Assembly (NCBI GenBank): GCA_035939615.1
Contig: DASZFP010000022.1
Span: 16,626 to 80,625, forward strand
Source of the DNA: VBCK01 sp035939615
GTDB taxonomy: Bacteria > Pseudomonadota > Gammaproteobacteria > Burkholderiales > Burkholderiaceae_F
Direction: 5' to 3'
DNA: 64,000 nucleotides
Position numbers and translations under genes: made by a program. Positions 35,366-43,781 of the stretch are shown here, one piece after another (position 1 is the stretch's first letter; each line of letters begins with the position of its first letter). The notes beneath the pieces were generated by a model. That model searched no databases. It was not told where the DNA came from and was given only the letters and a program-made list of their open reading frames with translations.

Positions 35366-36313
35366 TCAGTTGGCGCGCGCCTCGGTCGGCCATTGGCCGA
35401 TGGTCACCTGGACCTCGGCGGGCGAGCCGCCACGGATCAGGGAGACGCGCACGCTGCGTCCGATATTGCCGGCCAGAGCATCACGCAATTCCGGCACGCT
35501 CGAGGCCCGATGGTCGGCCACGTCGACCACGATATCGCCCACCAGCAACCCGCCTTGGGCGGCGGGTCCATCGGCCAGCAGCGAGGTGATCAGCAGGCCG
35601 GCGCCGTCGTGGCCTGCGGGTGCACCCGGCCGTGCGCCGGAGACGGCAACGGGTTGCGCCCCGATGCCGAGGAAGGCGCGCGCCACGTGCCCTTTGGCAA
35701 GCAGCTCATCGAGCACGCGGGCGATCGTTGATTCGGGCACCACGATGCCGTACGCGCGCGACAAGGCCGAGGTCGCCATCCCGATCACGCGGCCGCTGGA
35801 GTCGGCCACTGGGGCGCCGGATAAGCCGTCGTGCACGCCGGAGTCGAGCCGGATCAGGCGGTCCATGTGACCGCCAAGCCAGGTCTGCCAGGGGCCGGCC
35901 ACCCGATTGACCACGGATACGCGGGCGGTCAACTCGCCGGCCTGGGACCGCCCGACCTGGATGGCCAGTTCGCCGGGGCGAACGGCCGCGCCTGGGCCCA
36001 CGTCGACCGCCGGCAGCTCGTCGTCGGTCAGCCGGAAAACGGCCAGATCGGTGGGCGCATCGGTGCCGATTAATGCCAGGTCGGCAGCGGCCCGGTCTGC
36101 GAGGACGACCGACGCGGTGGCCGGAGCCCGGCCGAACACGTGGGCGGCGGTCACCAGGATGCCGGCGCGCCACACCACTCCGCAGCCGAGCGCGTGGCGG
36201 CCGCGCCCACGCACGGCCACCGTGCACCGGCCCACCGTTTCAACCGTGGAAGCGATCGAGTCCGAAAGCGCCTTAAGCGGCGTGCTGTCGGCGTTGTGAC
36301 GAAGCTGTTCCAT
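35366..36313 (-). CDS. S1C (HtrA/DegP-like) serine protease with PDZ domain
   Basis: This 315-residue protein has a trypsin-like domain (about 20-215) followed by one PDZ domain (about 220-310; GLLVGDIVVDVADHRASSVP). Triad residues are His58 in LVTAAHVFG, Asp88 in PTDLAVFRL and Ser164 in HDGLSGAPVADSSG, the last a variant of the usual GNSGGP. The start is the ATG of MEQLRHN with GAAGGGA 9 nt upstream. No signal peptide or TM helix is visible, whereas HtrA proteins normally act in the periplasm, so this one may work in the cytoplasm. It heads an operon with the LuxR-type regulator. Confidence 0.88.
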   Translation of the reverse strand: MEQLRHNADSTPLKALSDSIASTVETVGRCTVAVRGRGRHALGCGVVWRAGILVTAAHVFGRAPATASVVLADRAAADLALIGTDAPTDLAVFRLTDDELPAVDVGPGAAVRPGELAIQVGRSQAGELTARVSVVNRVAGPWQTWLGGHMDRLIRLDSGVHDGLSGAPVADSSGRVIGMATSALSRAYGIVVPESTIARVLDELLAKGHVARAFLGIGAQPVAVSGARPGAPAGHDGAGLLITSLLADGPAAQGGLLVGDIVVDVADHRASSVPELRDALAGNIGRSVRVSLIRGGSPAEVQVTIGQWPTEARAN

Positions 36314-36403
36314 GAATGTGTTTCCCTTCGGTGGGATGCCGCAGATGCGACGAAAAGGGAAACTTAACGAATCGGAATCGGCGGCGCATCCGCCGATCAG
36401 GCA

Positions 36404-36441
36404 GCCTCCTTCGCCGCGGCTGGCGCCGCGGCGAAGGAGGC
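36404..36441. terminator. perfect 16-bp GC hairpin
   Basis: Arms gcctccttcgccgcgg and ccgcggcgaaggaggc pair without mismatch around a 6-nt loop (ctggcg). It sits in the 168-bp gap between the HxlR gene stop and the S1C protease start, both on the minus strand. A partial copy of one arm (ctggcgccgcggcg) follows. The cctccttcgcc arm resembles the dispersed repeat family elsewhere in the window. It may terminate hxlR transcription. Confidence 0.6.
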
Positions 36442-36481
36442 CAGGGCCTCCCTGCAAAAGGCTGGCGCCGCGGCGTGGAAG

Positions 36482-36871
36482 CTACAGCGCGGTCTGGCGC
36501 AGCGGCGGCACGTAGTGCTTGCGGGCGTCCAGCACGCGCCGGTGATGGTGCTTGGCCCAGCGCACCAGTTCCCACACCGGCTCCAGCAGCGACTTGCCCA
36601 ATGGCGTCAACGCGTACTCGACGCGCGGCGGGTTGGTGGGGTACACCGTTCGAGACAGGAACCCGTCCTGCTCGAGGCGGCGCAGCGTCTGCGCCAGCAT
36701 CCGCTGCGATATGTCCTCGATCTGCACCTTCAAGGCGCTGAACCGCAACGTGCCGTTCTTGGCGAGCGTGCACAGCACCAGCATGCTCCAGCGATCGCCG
36801 ACCCGGTCCAGCACGTCCCGGATCGGACAGCCGTCCGGGTCGGAGGAGGATTTTTTCTTGAGCGTGGCCAT
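36482..36871 (-). CDS. HxlR family transcription regulator
   Basis: This 129-residue winged-helix regulator has the family's N-terminal Cys in DPDGCPIRDVLDRVGDRWSM and the HTH with ISQRMLAQTLRRLEQDGFL, then YPTNPPRVEYALTPLGKSLL. HxlR proteins act as dimers, often sensing reactive electrophiles or quinones through that cysteine and controlling a divergent operon. It is divergent from the third RND efflux operon across a 477-bp gap that contains a palindrome suited to a dimeric regulator, so control of that pump is likely. The basic start (MATLKKKSSS) is normal. Confidence 0.93.
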   Translation of the reverse strand: MATLKKKSSSDPDGCPIRDVLDRVGDRWSMLVLCTLAKNGTLRFSALKVQIEDISQRMLAQTLRRLEQDGFLSRTVYPTNPPRVEYALTPLGKSLLEPVWELVRWAKHHHRRVLDARKHYVPPLRQTAL

Positions 36872-37348
36872 TGCGACTCCGCAAAGAATGCAGGTTCAAT
36901 GTGGTTATTGATAGAGACTAGGTGACGCGCACCGCACTCCTTGCGGCGTGTCCGACCCCTAGTACGATTTCGTACGTGGTCTCGTTTAGATATTAGCTCT
37001 AATTTGTATACCAAATCTCAGGCAGAATTTTACAAGCAAATGAAGAGGTGGTTTGGTCACAGATGTGATCTTGTCTGGATGCTGCCTCTATATTCGTGGC
37101 TCGGTGTCCGTTGGAATGTTGGAAGCAAATGAAGAGGGGCTCACAGATCAAGCGGCTGACGCCGGCAGTACCTGGCCGGATCGCGAGCTCTCACGCGGCA
37201 CGAAGTCTCGCGTTTCGACAGACAAAAAGCCCTCGTTGCTTTTGACGCAAGGAATCGCGCGGGCGCGGATAATCGTTCGCTTGCGCGGGCAACGGCTTTA
37301 CGCCGGCGCAGTTCTCATTCGCACGCAGGATTGATTCAGGATCGGATC
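36872..37348. other. AT-richer control region between hxlR-like gene and RND operon, with direct repeats
   Basis: The 477-bp divergent gap is far less GC-rich than its neighbours between about 36.89 and 37.14 kb. It contains a perfect 14-bp palindrome (listed separately), a 15-bp direct repeat aagcaaatgaagagg at 37034-37048 and 37123-37137, each followed within 10-20 bp by tcacagat, and a short palindrome tcacagatgtga at 37057-37068. The repeats are 89 bp apart. I see no believable gene; the open frame from 37053 has no ribosome site or family resemblance. Promoters of both flanking units must lie here. Confidence 0.55.
36962..36975. promoter_or_regulatory. candidate operator palindrome gtacga-tt-tcgtac
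   Basis: A perfect 6-bp inverted repeat with a 2-bp centre lies 91 bp upstream of the HxlR start and 374 bp upstream of the adaptor ATG. Symmetric GTAC-containing sites suit HxlR-type dimers. Assignment as its operator is inference from symmetry and position. Confidence 0.4.
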
Positions 37349-38566
37349 ATGGCAAACGCAACTGTCTTACCGCGCATCTCGGCAGCCCATGGGCTGCGGA
37401 CCCCGGCGCTGCTCGCCGCGCTGATCGTGACCGGCTCGATCGTTCTGGCCGGCTGCCAGTCCAGGGCGGATACCCCGCCGCCCGGGGCCTTCGGGCCGCC
37501 GACCGTGTCGGTGGCACCGGCCGTCAAGCGCCAGGTGCAGGAATCCGACGAGTTCACCGGGCGCCTGGAGGCGCCGCAGTCGGTCGACCTGCGGCCGCGC
37601 GTGACCGGCTACATCAAGAAGGTCCACTTCAACGACGGCCAGGAGGTCAAGCAGGGCGAACTGCTGTTCACGATCGATCCGGATCCGTACCTGGCCGAGC
37701 TGGCCCGCGCGCGCGCGCAACTGGCCGCCGCCCAGACCCAGGTCGAGCTGGCGATCCTCGACGAGGCGCGCGCCCACAAGCTGATCGATGTCAAGGCGAT
37801 CTCGCAGCAGGAATACGATCAGCTGACATCCGGCACGCGCAACGCGACGGCCAACGTGCAGGCTGCCGAGGCGGCGGTGCAGACCGCTCAACTGAACGTG
37901 GGCTACAGCGAAATTCGCGCCCCCATCGCCGGGCGCGTCTCGCGCGCCAACGTAACCGCGGGCAACCTGGTCAATGTGGGCAGTCCGGTGCTCACCTCGA
38001 TCGTGTCGCAGGACAAGGTCTATGCGTATTTCGACGCCGGCGAGGATGCGTATTTGAGATACGCCAAGTCGGCCAAAGCCGGCTCGCAGTCGCACCCGAA
38101 CCCGGTCCTGATGGGGCTGGCCGACGAGCAGGGCTTTCCGCACCGGGGCGAATTGAATTTCGTCGACAACCAGCTCAATCCCCAGACCGGCGCGATGCGC
38201 ACGCGCGCGGTGTTCGACAACAGCGACCGGCGCTTCACGCCGGGACTGTTCGCGCGCATCCGGCTGCTGGGCAGCGGCACCTACACGGCGGTGCTGACGC
38301 CGGAGCAGGCGATCGGGACCGATCAGACCAAGCGCTTCGTGCTGGTGATCGGGCAGAACAACACGGCGCAGTTCCGCGAGGTCACGCTGGGACCGTTGGT
38401 CGATGGCATGCGCGTAGTCACCAGCGGGGTGTTTCCGGGCGACCTGGTCGTGGTCGACGGCCTGCAGCGCGTCCGCCCGGGCCAGCCGGTCACGCCGGAA
38501 AAGCTGCCGATCGATGATCGGGGCATGCCGATCAAGAAGCCGGTCGCGCCGGCGGCTCAGGGGTAG
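37349..38566 (+). CDS. RND efflux periplasmic adaptor, AcrA/MexA-like lipoprotein
   Basis: This 405-residue membrane-fusion protein has the lipobox SIVLAGCQS (Cys near residue 34), so it is anchored to the inner membrane by lipid. First lipoyl half RPRVTGYIKKVHFNDGQEVK, alpha hairpin (about 115-185; ISQQEYDQLTSGTRNATANV), second half YSEIRAPIAGRVSRANVTAG, and the beta-barrel TRAVFDNSDRRFTPGLFARI are all typical of AcrA/MexA. I chose the ATG of MANATVLPR, with AGGA 7 nt upstream, over a TTG six codons earlier. It is the first gene of the adaptor-pump-channel operon divergent from HxlR. Confidence 0.95.
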   Translation: MANATVLPRISAAHGLRTPALLAALIVTGSIVLAGCQSRADTPPPGAFGPPTVSVAPAVKRQVQESDEFTGRLEAPQSVDLRPRVTGYIKKVHFNDGQEVKQGELLFTIDPDPYLAELARARAQLAAAQTQVELAILDEARAHKLIDVKAISQQEYDQLTSGTRNATANVQAAEAAVQTAQLNVGYSEIRAPIAGRVSRANVTAGNLVNVGSPVLTSIVSQDKVYAYFDAGEDAYLRYAKSAKAGSQSHPNPVLMGLADEQGFPHRGELNFVDNQLNPQTGAMRTRAVFDNSDRRFTPGLFARIRLLGSGTYTAVLTPEQAIGTDQTKRFVLVIGQNNTAQFREVTLGPLVDGMRVVTSGVFPGDLVVVDGLQRVRPGQPVTPEKLPIDDRGMPIKKPVAPAAQG

Positions 38567-38576
38567 GTAGCTCGCG

Positions 38577-41500
38577 ATGGACGTTTCCCATTTTTTCATC
38601 GACCGACCGCGCTTTGCCGCGGTCCTGTCGATCATCGTGTTTCTGGTCGGCTTGATCTCGCTGTTCAAGCTGCCGATCTCCGAGTACCCGGAGGTGACTC
38701 CCCCGCAGGTCGTGGTGCGGGCCCAGTTTCCGGGCGCCAACCCGCGCGTGATCGCCGAGACCGTGGCGACGCCGCTGGAAGAGCAGATCAACGGCGTCGA
38801 CAACCTGCTCTACTACGACAGCCAGGCCACGTCCGACGGGGCCATGACGCTGACCTGCACCTTCCGGATCGGCACCGACCCGGTCGTGGCCGAGTCCCAG
38901 GTCCAGAATCGGATCAACCGCGCGCTGCCGCGGCTGCCGGACGTGGTGCGCCAGATCGGCGTGACCACGGAAAAGAGCTCGCCCACTTTGACGATGGTCG
39001 TTCACATGGTGTCGCCGGACAACCGCTACGACGCCCTGTACCTGCGCAACTACGCCCAGCTGTACGTGCGTGACCCGCTGCTGCGGATCCCGGGCATGGG
39101 GTCGGTGCTGGTGTTCGGCGAGGGCGACTACGCGATGCGCATCTGGCTGGATCCGAACAAGCTGGCAGCGCGCAGCGTCAGCACGGCCGAAGTGGTGTCG
39201 GCGATCCGCGAGCAGAACGCGCAGGTCGCCGCCGGCGTGGTCGGAGCGGACCCCAACCCCCCCGGCACCACATTCACGATGTCGGTCAACACCCAGGGGC
39301 GCCTGAAGACCGAAGAGGAGTTCGGCGACATCATCGTACGGGCTGATCCGGCCGACGTGTCGGTGATCCGGATCCGCGATCTGGGCCGGGTCGAGCTCAG
39401 CGCCGGCACGTATGCGTTGCGCAGCCTGCTGAACAATAAGGAAGCGGTAGCGGTTGCGGTGTTCCAGGCGCCCGAGTCCAACGCGCTCGCCCTGTCCAGC
39501 AACGTGCGCTCCACGATGGAGCGGCTGAAGGCGGATTTTCCGCAGGGCGTGGACTACCAGATCGTGTACGACCCGACGCAGTTCGTCAGAACCTCAATCA
39601 GCGAGGTGATCAAGACGCTCACCTACGCCATCCTGCTGGTGGCGCTGGTGGTGGTCATATTCCTTCAGACCTGGCGCGCCTCGATCATCCCGCTGCTGGC
39701 CGTGCCGGTGGCGGTAGTCGGAACCTTCGCGGTGCTGCTGGCCCTGGGCTTTTCGATCAACACGCTGACGCTGTTCGGCCTGGTGCTGGCGATCGGGATC
39801 GTGGTCGACGACGCGATCGTCGTGGTGGAAAACGTCGAGCGCAACATCGAGGCGGGGCTGTCGCCCCACGACGCCACGGTGCGGGCGATGCAGGAGGTCA
39901 GCGGCCCGATTATCGCGATCGCGCTGGTGCTGTGCGCGGTGTTCGTGCCGCTGTCGTTCGTGTCGGGCCTGTCGGGACAGTTCTATCGGCAGTTCGCAGT
40001 GACGATCGCGATCTCGACGGTGATTTCTGCCTTCAATTCGCTGACGCTGTCGCCGGCGCTTGCGGCCATCCTGCTGAAGGGCCGCGATGAGCCCAAGGAC
40101 GTGGTGATGCGCACGATGGAGCGCGTGCTGGGTGGCTTCTTCACCCGCTTCAACCGCTTCTTCAAGCGCTCGTCGGAGGCCTATGGCCGGGGCGTGACCG
40201 GCGTCCTGGGCCGCAAGGCCGCGGTGCTGGGGGTTTACGCGCTGCTGATCGGTTTGACGCTGGTACTGTTCTGGCGCGTACCGCCCGGCTTCGTGCCGCA
40301 ACAGGACAAGCAGTACCTGATCGGAATCGCGCAGCTGCCGGAGGGAGCGACGCTCGATCGGACCACTGAAGTCATCCGCAAGCTCAGCGATATCGCCCTG
40401 CATGTGCCGGGCGTGCGCGACTCGGTCGCCTTTCCGGGACTGTCGATCGACGGCTTCACGAACCGGACCAATGCCGGCATCGTGTTCTTCGGGTTGACCG
40501 ACTTCGACAAGCGGACCACGAGGAATCTGAGCGCCGACGCCATCGCGACTCAGGTCAACATGCATGCGGCCGGGATCAAGGATGCGTTCATCTTCGTACT
40601 GAATCCGCCGCCGGTGTCGGGCATCGGCCAGGCGGGCGGGTTCAAGCTGCAGCTGCTCGATCGCAACTCGCTCGGCGAGCAGGCCCTGGCCGGGGCGATC
40701 GGGGCTACGCTCGGCGGCGTTTACGGCAACCCGCACTCGATCCTGACGCAGGTGTTTTCCAACTACCAGATCAACGTGCCCCAGCTGTACGCCGATATCG
40801 ATCGGACCCGTGCCAAGCAGATGGGGATGAACCTGACCGACATCTACGACACGATGCAGTTGTACCTGGGGTCGCTGTACGTGAACGACTTCAACCGCTT
40901 CGGCAAGACCTACCAGGTGATCGTGCAGGCCGACGCGCCATACCGGGCGAACGCGGACTCGATCACTCAACTGAAGACGCGCAACAACCGCGGAGAGATG
41001 GTGCCGCTGGGCGCGGTGATGAAGGTCGTGCCGGCCTTCGGGCCGGTCAGCGTCACGCGGCATAACGGGTTCTATTCGGCCGACATCAACGGCGCACCCA
41101 AGCCGGGGTTCAGCTCCGGGCAGGCGCAGGCCGAGATCGAGCATGTGCTGCAGGCGAGTCTGCCGCGCGGCGTCATCTACAGCTGGACCGAGCTGGTCTA
41201 CCAGGAAAAGATCGCGGGCAACACGATGGTGTACATCTTCCCGCTGTGCGTGCTGCTGGTGTTCCTGGTGCTGGCGGCCAACTACGAGAGCTGGTCGCTG
41301 CCGCTGGCGATCGTGCTGATCGTTCCGATGTGCATTTTCAGCGCGATCACCGGCGTCTGGCTGAGCGGCTTTCTCGGAATCCCAGCCGACAACAACATCT
41401 TCACGCAAATCGCGTTCGTGGTGCTGGTGGGCCTGGCCTGCAAGAACGCGATCCTGATCGTGGAGTTCGCGCGCGACCTGGAGGCGCGCGGCGAGCCGAT

Positions 41501-41819
41501 GCTCGAGGCGGTGCTGCACGCGTGCCGTATGAGGCTGCGGCCGATTCTGATGACCTCGGTGGCCTTCTGCGCGGGCGTGATCCCGCTGATCCTGGGCACG
41601 GGCGCCGGCTCGGAAATGCGCCGAGCAATGGGTATCGCGGTGTTCGCCGGGATGCTGGGCGTGACCTCGTTCGGGATCTTCCTGACGCCGGTGTTCTACA
41701 CGCTGCTGCGAACCCTGGCGCGCAAGGTCTCGACCAAGGCCAGGGTGCAGCCACAGGCGAGCTCTGGACTGGGCGCTGCGGCGCTGGGCATGCAACCACA
41801 GGGGCGGCGCGATGACTGA
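38577..41819 (+). CDS. RND efflux transporter permease, AcrB/MexB-like (HAE1)
   Basis: This 1080-residue pump closely follows AcrB: FFIDRPRFAAVLSIIVFLVG in TM1, KLPISEYPEVTPPQVVVRAQ, the proton-relay pair Asp411-Asp412 in GIVVDDAIVVVENVERNIEA, and Lys956 in LACKNAILIVEFARDLEARG. All three relay residues are therefore intact, unlike the other two pumps in the window. The porter and docking loops have normal size. Family members expel antibiotics, dyes, solvents or detergents from the periplasm and membrane. The gene begins 10 bp after the adaptor and overlaps the channel start by 8 bp. Confidence 0.96.
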   Translation: MDVSHFFIDRPRFAAVLSIIVFLVGLISLFKLPISEYPEVTPPQVVVRAQFPGANPRVIAETVATPLEEQINGVDNLLYYDSQATSDGAMTLTCTFRIGTDPVVAESQVQNRINRALPRLPDVVRQIGVTTEKSSPTLTMVVHMVSPDNRYDALYLRNYAQLYVRDPLLRIPGMGSVLVFGEGDYAMRIWLDPNKLAARSVSTAEVVSAIREQNAQVAAGVVGADPNPPGTTFTMSVNTQGRLKTEEEFGDIIVRADPADVSVIRIRDLGRVELSAGTYALRSLLNNKEAVAVAVFQAPESNALALSSNVRSTMERLKADFPQGVDYQIVYDPTQFVRTSISEVIKTLTYAILLVALVVVIFLQTWRASIIPLLAVPVAVVGTFAVLLALGFSINTLTLFGLVLAIGIVVDDAIVVVENVERNIEAGLSPHDATVRAMQEVSGPIIAIALVLCAVFVPLSFVSGLSGQFYRQFAVTIAISTVISAFNSLTLSPALAAILLKGRDEPKDVVMRTMERVLGGFFTRFNRFFKRSSEAYGRGVTGVLGRKAAVLGVYALLIGLTLVLFWRVPPGFVPQQDKQYLIGIAQLPEGATLDRTTEVIRKLSDIALHVPGVRDSVAFPGLSIDGFTNRTNAGIVFFGLTDFDKRTTRNLSADAIATQVNMHAAGIKDAFIFVLNPPPVSGIGQAGGFKLQLLDRNSLGEQALAGAIGATLGGVYGNPHSILTQVFSNYQINVPQLYADIDRTRAKQMGMNLTDIYDTMQLYLGSLYVNDFNRFGKTYQVIVQADAPYRANADSITQLKTRNNRGEMVPLGAVMKVVPAFGPVSVTRHNGFYSADINGAPKPGFSSGQAQAEIEHVLQASLPRGVIYSWTELVYQEKIAGNTMVYIFPLCVLLVFLVLAANYESWSLPLAIVLIVPMCIFSAITGVWLSGFLGIPADNNIFTQIAFVVLVGLACKNAILIVEFARDLEARGEPMLEAVLHACRMRLRPILMTSVAFCAGVIPLILGTGAGSEMRRAMGIAVFAGMLGVTSFGIFLTPVFYTLLRTLARKVSTKARVQPQASSGLGAAALGMQPQGRRDD

Positions 41820-43236
41820 AGTCCGAGGCGGCCTCGCCGCTGTGCTGACAGTGATTCTGGCCGGCTGCGCGCTCGGGCCCAACTACCGCGAGCCGCAGAT
41901 GTCGCTGGCGGCGGACTTCGAGAACATCAGCGGAGACCACCTGGCCGAGCCGCCGCGCGAGTTCTGGCGGCGTTTCGACGATCCGGTGCTGAGCCAGCTG
42001 GTCGAGGACGCGCTGAAGGCCAATCACGACATCCGCATCGCGGTGGCCAATCTGCAGGCGGCGCGGGCGGCCAGGCTCGGCGTGGACGCGCAGGCCTATC
42101 CGCTGGTCGGTACCAGCGCCAGCGGCACGCGCCAGATCATCCCGCAATCGGTGGCGCCCGGGGTCAGCCGCGACAACCGCACGCTGAACGATTACGACAC
42201 CTCGTTCAATGCGAGCTGGGAACTGCCTCTGTTCGGGCGCTATTCCCGGGCGTCCGAGTCGGCCGCGGCTTTGGAGTCGGCCGCGCAGGCGGGCATCGCG
42301 GCCGCGCAGGTCAGCGTCACGGCCGAAGTGGCGCGCAACTATTTCGAGTTGCGCGGCCAGCAGCTGCGCCTGCAGATCGCGCAACAGTCGGTACAGAACC
42401 AACAGGCCAATCTGGACCTGGTGCAGGCGCGGCTGGATGCGGGGCGTGGGACCGAGCTGGACACGTCGCGCGCCCAGGCCCAGGTCGAAAGCACCCGGGC
42501 TGCGATTCCCGTGCTGGAGGCCGGCATCGAGCTGTCGCGGTTCCGCCTGGCCGTGCTGACCGGGCGGCCGCCGACCGAGCTGGCCTCGTTGTCCAGGGAG
42601 GTCCAGCCGCTGCCGGGCATCCAACCGGTCGACGGCATCGGGTCGCCCGCCGCGCTGCTCAGGCGCCGGCCTGATATCCGCATCGCCGAGCGCCAGCTCG
42701 CCTCGGCCACGGCTGATATCGGCGCCTCCAAGGCGGACCTGTTTCCCAGCGTCTCGATCAGCGGGCTGCTGGGTCTGAACGCGCTCAACCCCGGCGACCT
42801 GGGCAAGGCGGCGGCTTACTACTACAACCTGGGCGGCGCGATCAGCTGGAACGTGCTCGATTTCGGGCGGATCCGCTCGCGCATCCGTCAGAACGAGGCG
42901 AGGACCGATGCCGCGCTGGCACAATACGAAAAGACGGTGCTGACCGCGCTGGAGGAAACCGAAGGCGCTTTGGTCAGCTTCGATCGCAACCAGCGGCGCG
43001 CCGAGAGCCTGTTCAAGGCCGCGCGTGCCTCGGAGCAGGCCGCCAAGCTGGCACGGACCCGGTTCGAGGCGGGAGTGACCGATTTCCTGACCGTGCTGGA
43101 TGCCGAGCGCCAGTTGCTGGCCGACCGCGAGGGCCTGGCCCTGGCGCAGACCGACGCCGGCACCTCGCTGATCTCGGTCTACCGGGCGCTGGGCGGCGGC
43201 TGGTACGAGTCCGCCACCACCGTATCGAGCAACTGA
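41812..43236 (+). CDS. efflux outer-membrane lipoprotein (NodT/OprM family)
   Basis: This 474-residue OprM-type channel has the lipobox VILAGCALGPNY (Cys near residue 19). The two OEP repeats are present, with LLRRRPDIRIAERQLASATA at the second and FEAGVTDFLTVLDAERQLLA near the C-terminus, both hallmarks of the family. It overlaps the pump stop by 8 bp, so translation is coupled. With the AcrB-like pump and lipid-anchored adaptor it forms a complete tripartite exporter, followed by a strong terminator hairpin. Confidence 0.95.
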   Translation: MTEVRGGLAAVLTVILAGCALGPNYREPQMSLAADFENISGDHLAEPPREFWRRFDDPVLSQLVEDALKANHDIRIAVANLQAARAARLGVDAQAYPLVGTSASGTRQIIPQSVAPGVSRDNRTLNDYDTSFNASWELPLFGRYSRASESAAALESAAQAGIAAAQVSVTAEVARNYFELRGQQLRLQIAQQSVQNQQANLDLVQARLDAGRGTELDTSRAQAQVESTRAAIPVLEAGIELSRFRLAVLTGRPPTELASLSREVQPLPGIQPVDGIGSPAALLRRRPDIRIAERQLASATADIGASKADLFPSVSISGLLGLNALNPGDLGKAAAYYYNLGGAISWNVLDFGRIRSRIRQNEARTDAALAQYEKTVLTALEETEGALVSFDRNQRRAESLFKAARASEQAAKLARTRFEAGVTDFLTVLDAERQLLADREGLALAQTDAGTSLISVYRALGGGWYESATTVSSN

Positions 43237-43242
43237 TAACGG

Positions 43243-43273
43243 GCCGCGCGGTCGGCGCGACCGACCGCGCGGC
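43243..43273 (+). terminator. terminator hairpin after the third RND operon
   Basis: A 13-bp stem (gccgcgcggtcgg / ccgaccgcgcggc) with a 5-nt loop begins 7 bp past the stop of the channel gene. It is followed by a short T-containing stretch (gattcagttctc). Position and stem strength support operon termination. Confidence 0.7.
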
Positions 43274-43317
43274 GATTCAGTTCTCGCGCCCAGCGGGATC
43301 CGCGTCGGCGACCCGGG

Positions 43318-43707
43318 CTACTTCATCTGGACCACGAAGAAACTGATGTCGCTCGTGCCGACATTCTTGAAAGAGTAAGGCCGAGGCTCCGAGACCAACT
43401 TGGTCTCCCCGGCTTTCCACTGCGCCGTCTCCTTGGTCCCGTCGGCATAGGTGCGCTCGATCGTGCCGCCGGTCAACGCGCGTACGACGCGCATCGGCCG
43501 CTTTGAGGTCGGCGACCCTTGACCGGGCTTGAAGGTGGCTTCGAAGACGAGCAGCTTTTCGTTCTCCGCGATGTTCTTGGTGGTGCCGGCGGGCGGCCCC
43601 GCTGATTCCATTTTCTTTTCCTGCGCCAGCGCGCAGTCGCCGACCGCCCCTGCCAACACGAATACCGGCAGCATCAAGGCCGCCCATCGTCCGGTTGATT
43701 TGCTCAT
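43318..43707 (-). CDS. exported small cupin-like protein
   Basis: This 129-residue protein has a signal peptide (RWAALMLPVFVLAGAVGDCALA, cleavage near residue 29). The remainder resembles a single-domain cupin: LLVFEATFKPGQGSPTSKR, RVVRALTGGTIERTYADGT, KLVSEPRPYSFKNVGTSDIS and a terminal FFVVQMK strand. The His residues of metal-binding cupins are largely missing, so it may be a non-metal binding member. AAGGAGAGGAG precedes the ATG. It converges on the third RND operon. Function unknown. Confidence 0.75.
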   Translation of the reverse strand: MSKSTGRWAALMLPVFVLAGAVGDCALAQEKKMESAGPPAGTTKNIAENEKLLVFEATFKPGQGSPTSKRPMRVVRALTGGTIERTYADGTKETAQWKAGETKLVSEPRPYSFKNVGTSDISFFVVQMK

Positions 43708-43781
43708 GTCTCCTCTCCTTGGCCCGCCAGGCGGGCTCGGGCACTGTACCAGCGCCCCGAGAAAAGGTCTTTCGACGGGGC

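Noticed and set aside
37057..37068. tcacagatgtga palindrome considered as a CRP site
   Set aside because: The half sites are in the reverse order and too close (CRP needs TGTGA-N6-TCACA).
37053..37334. 93-codon plus-strand open frame in the control region upstream of the third RND operon
   Set aside because: No ribosome site and no recognisable domain; it overlaps the direct repeats.
39594..41882. 762-codon minus-strand open frame
   Set aside because: Antisense to the AcrB-like pump; composition is that of a shadow frame.
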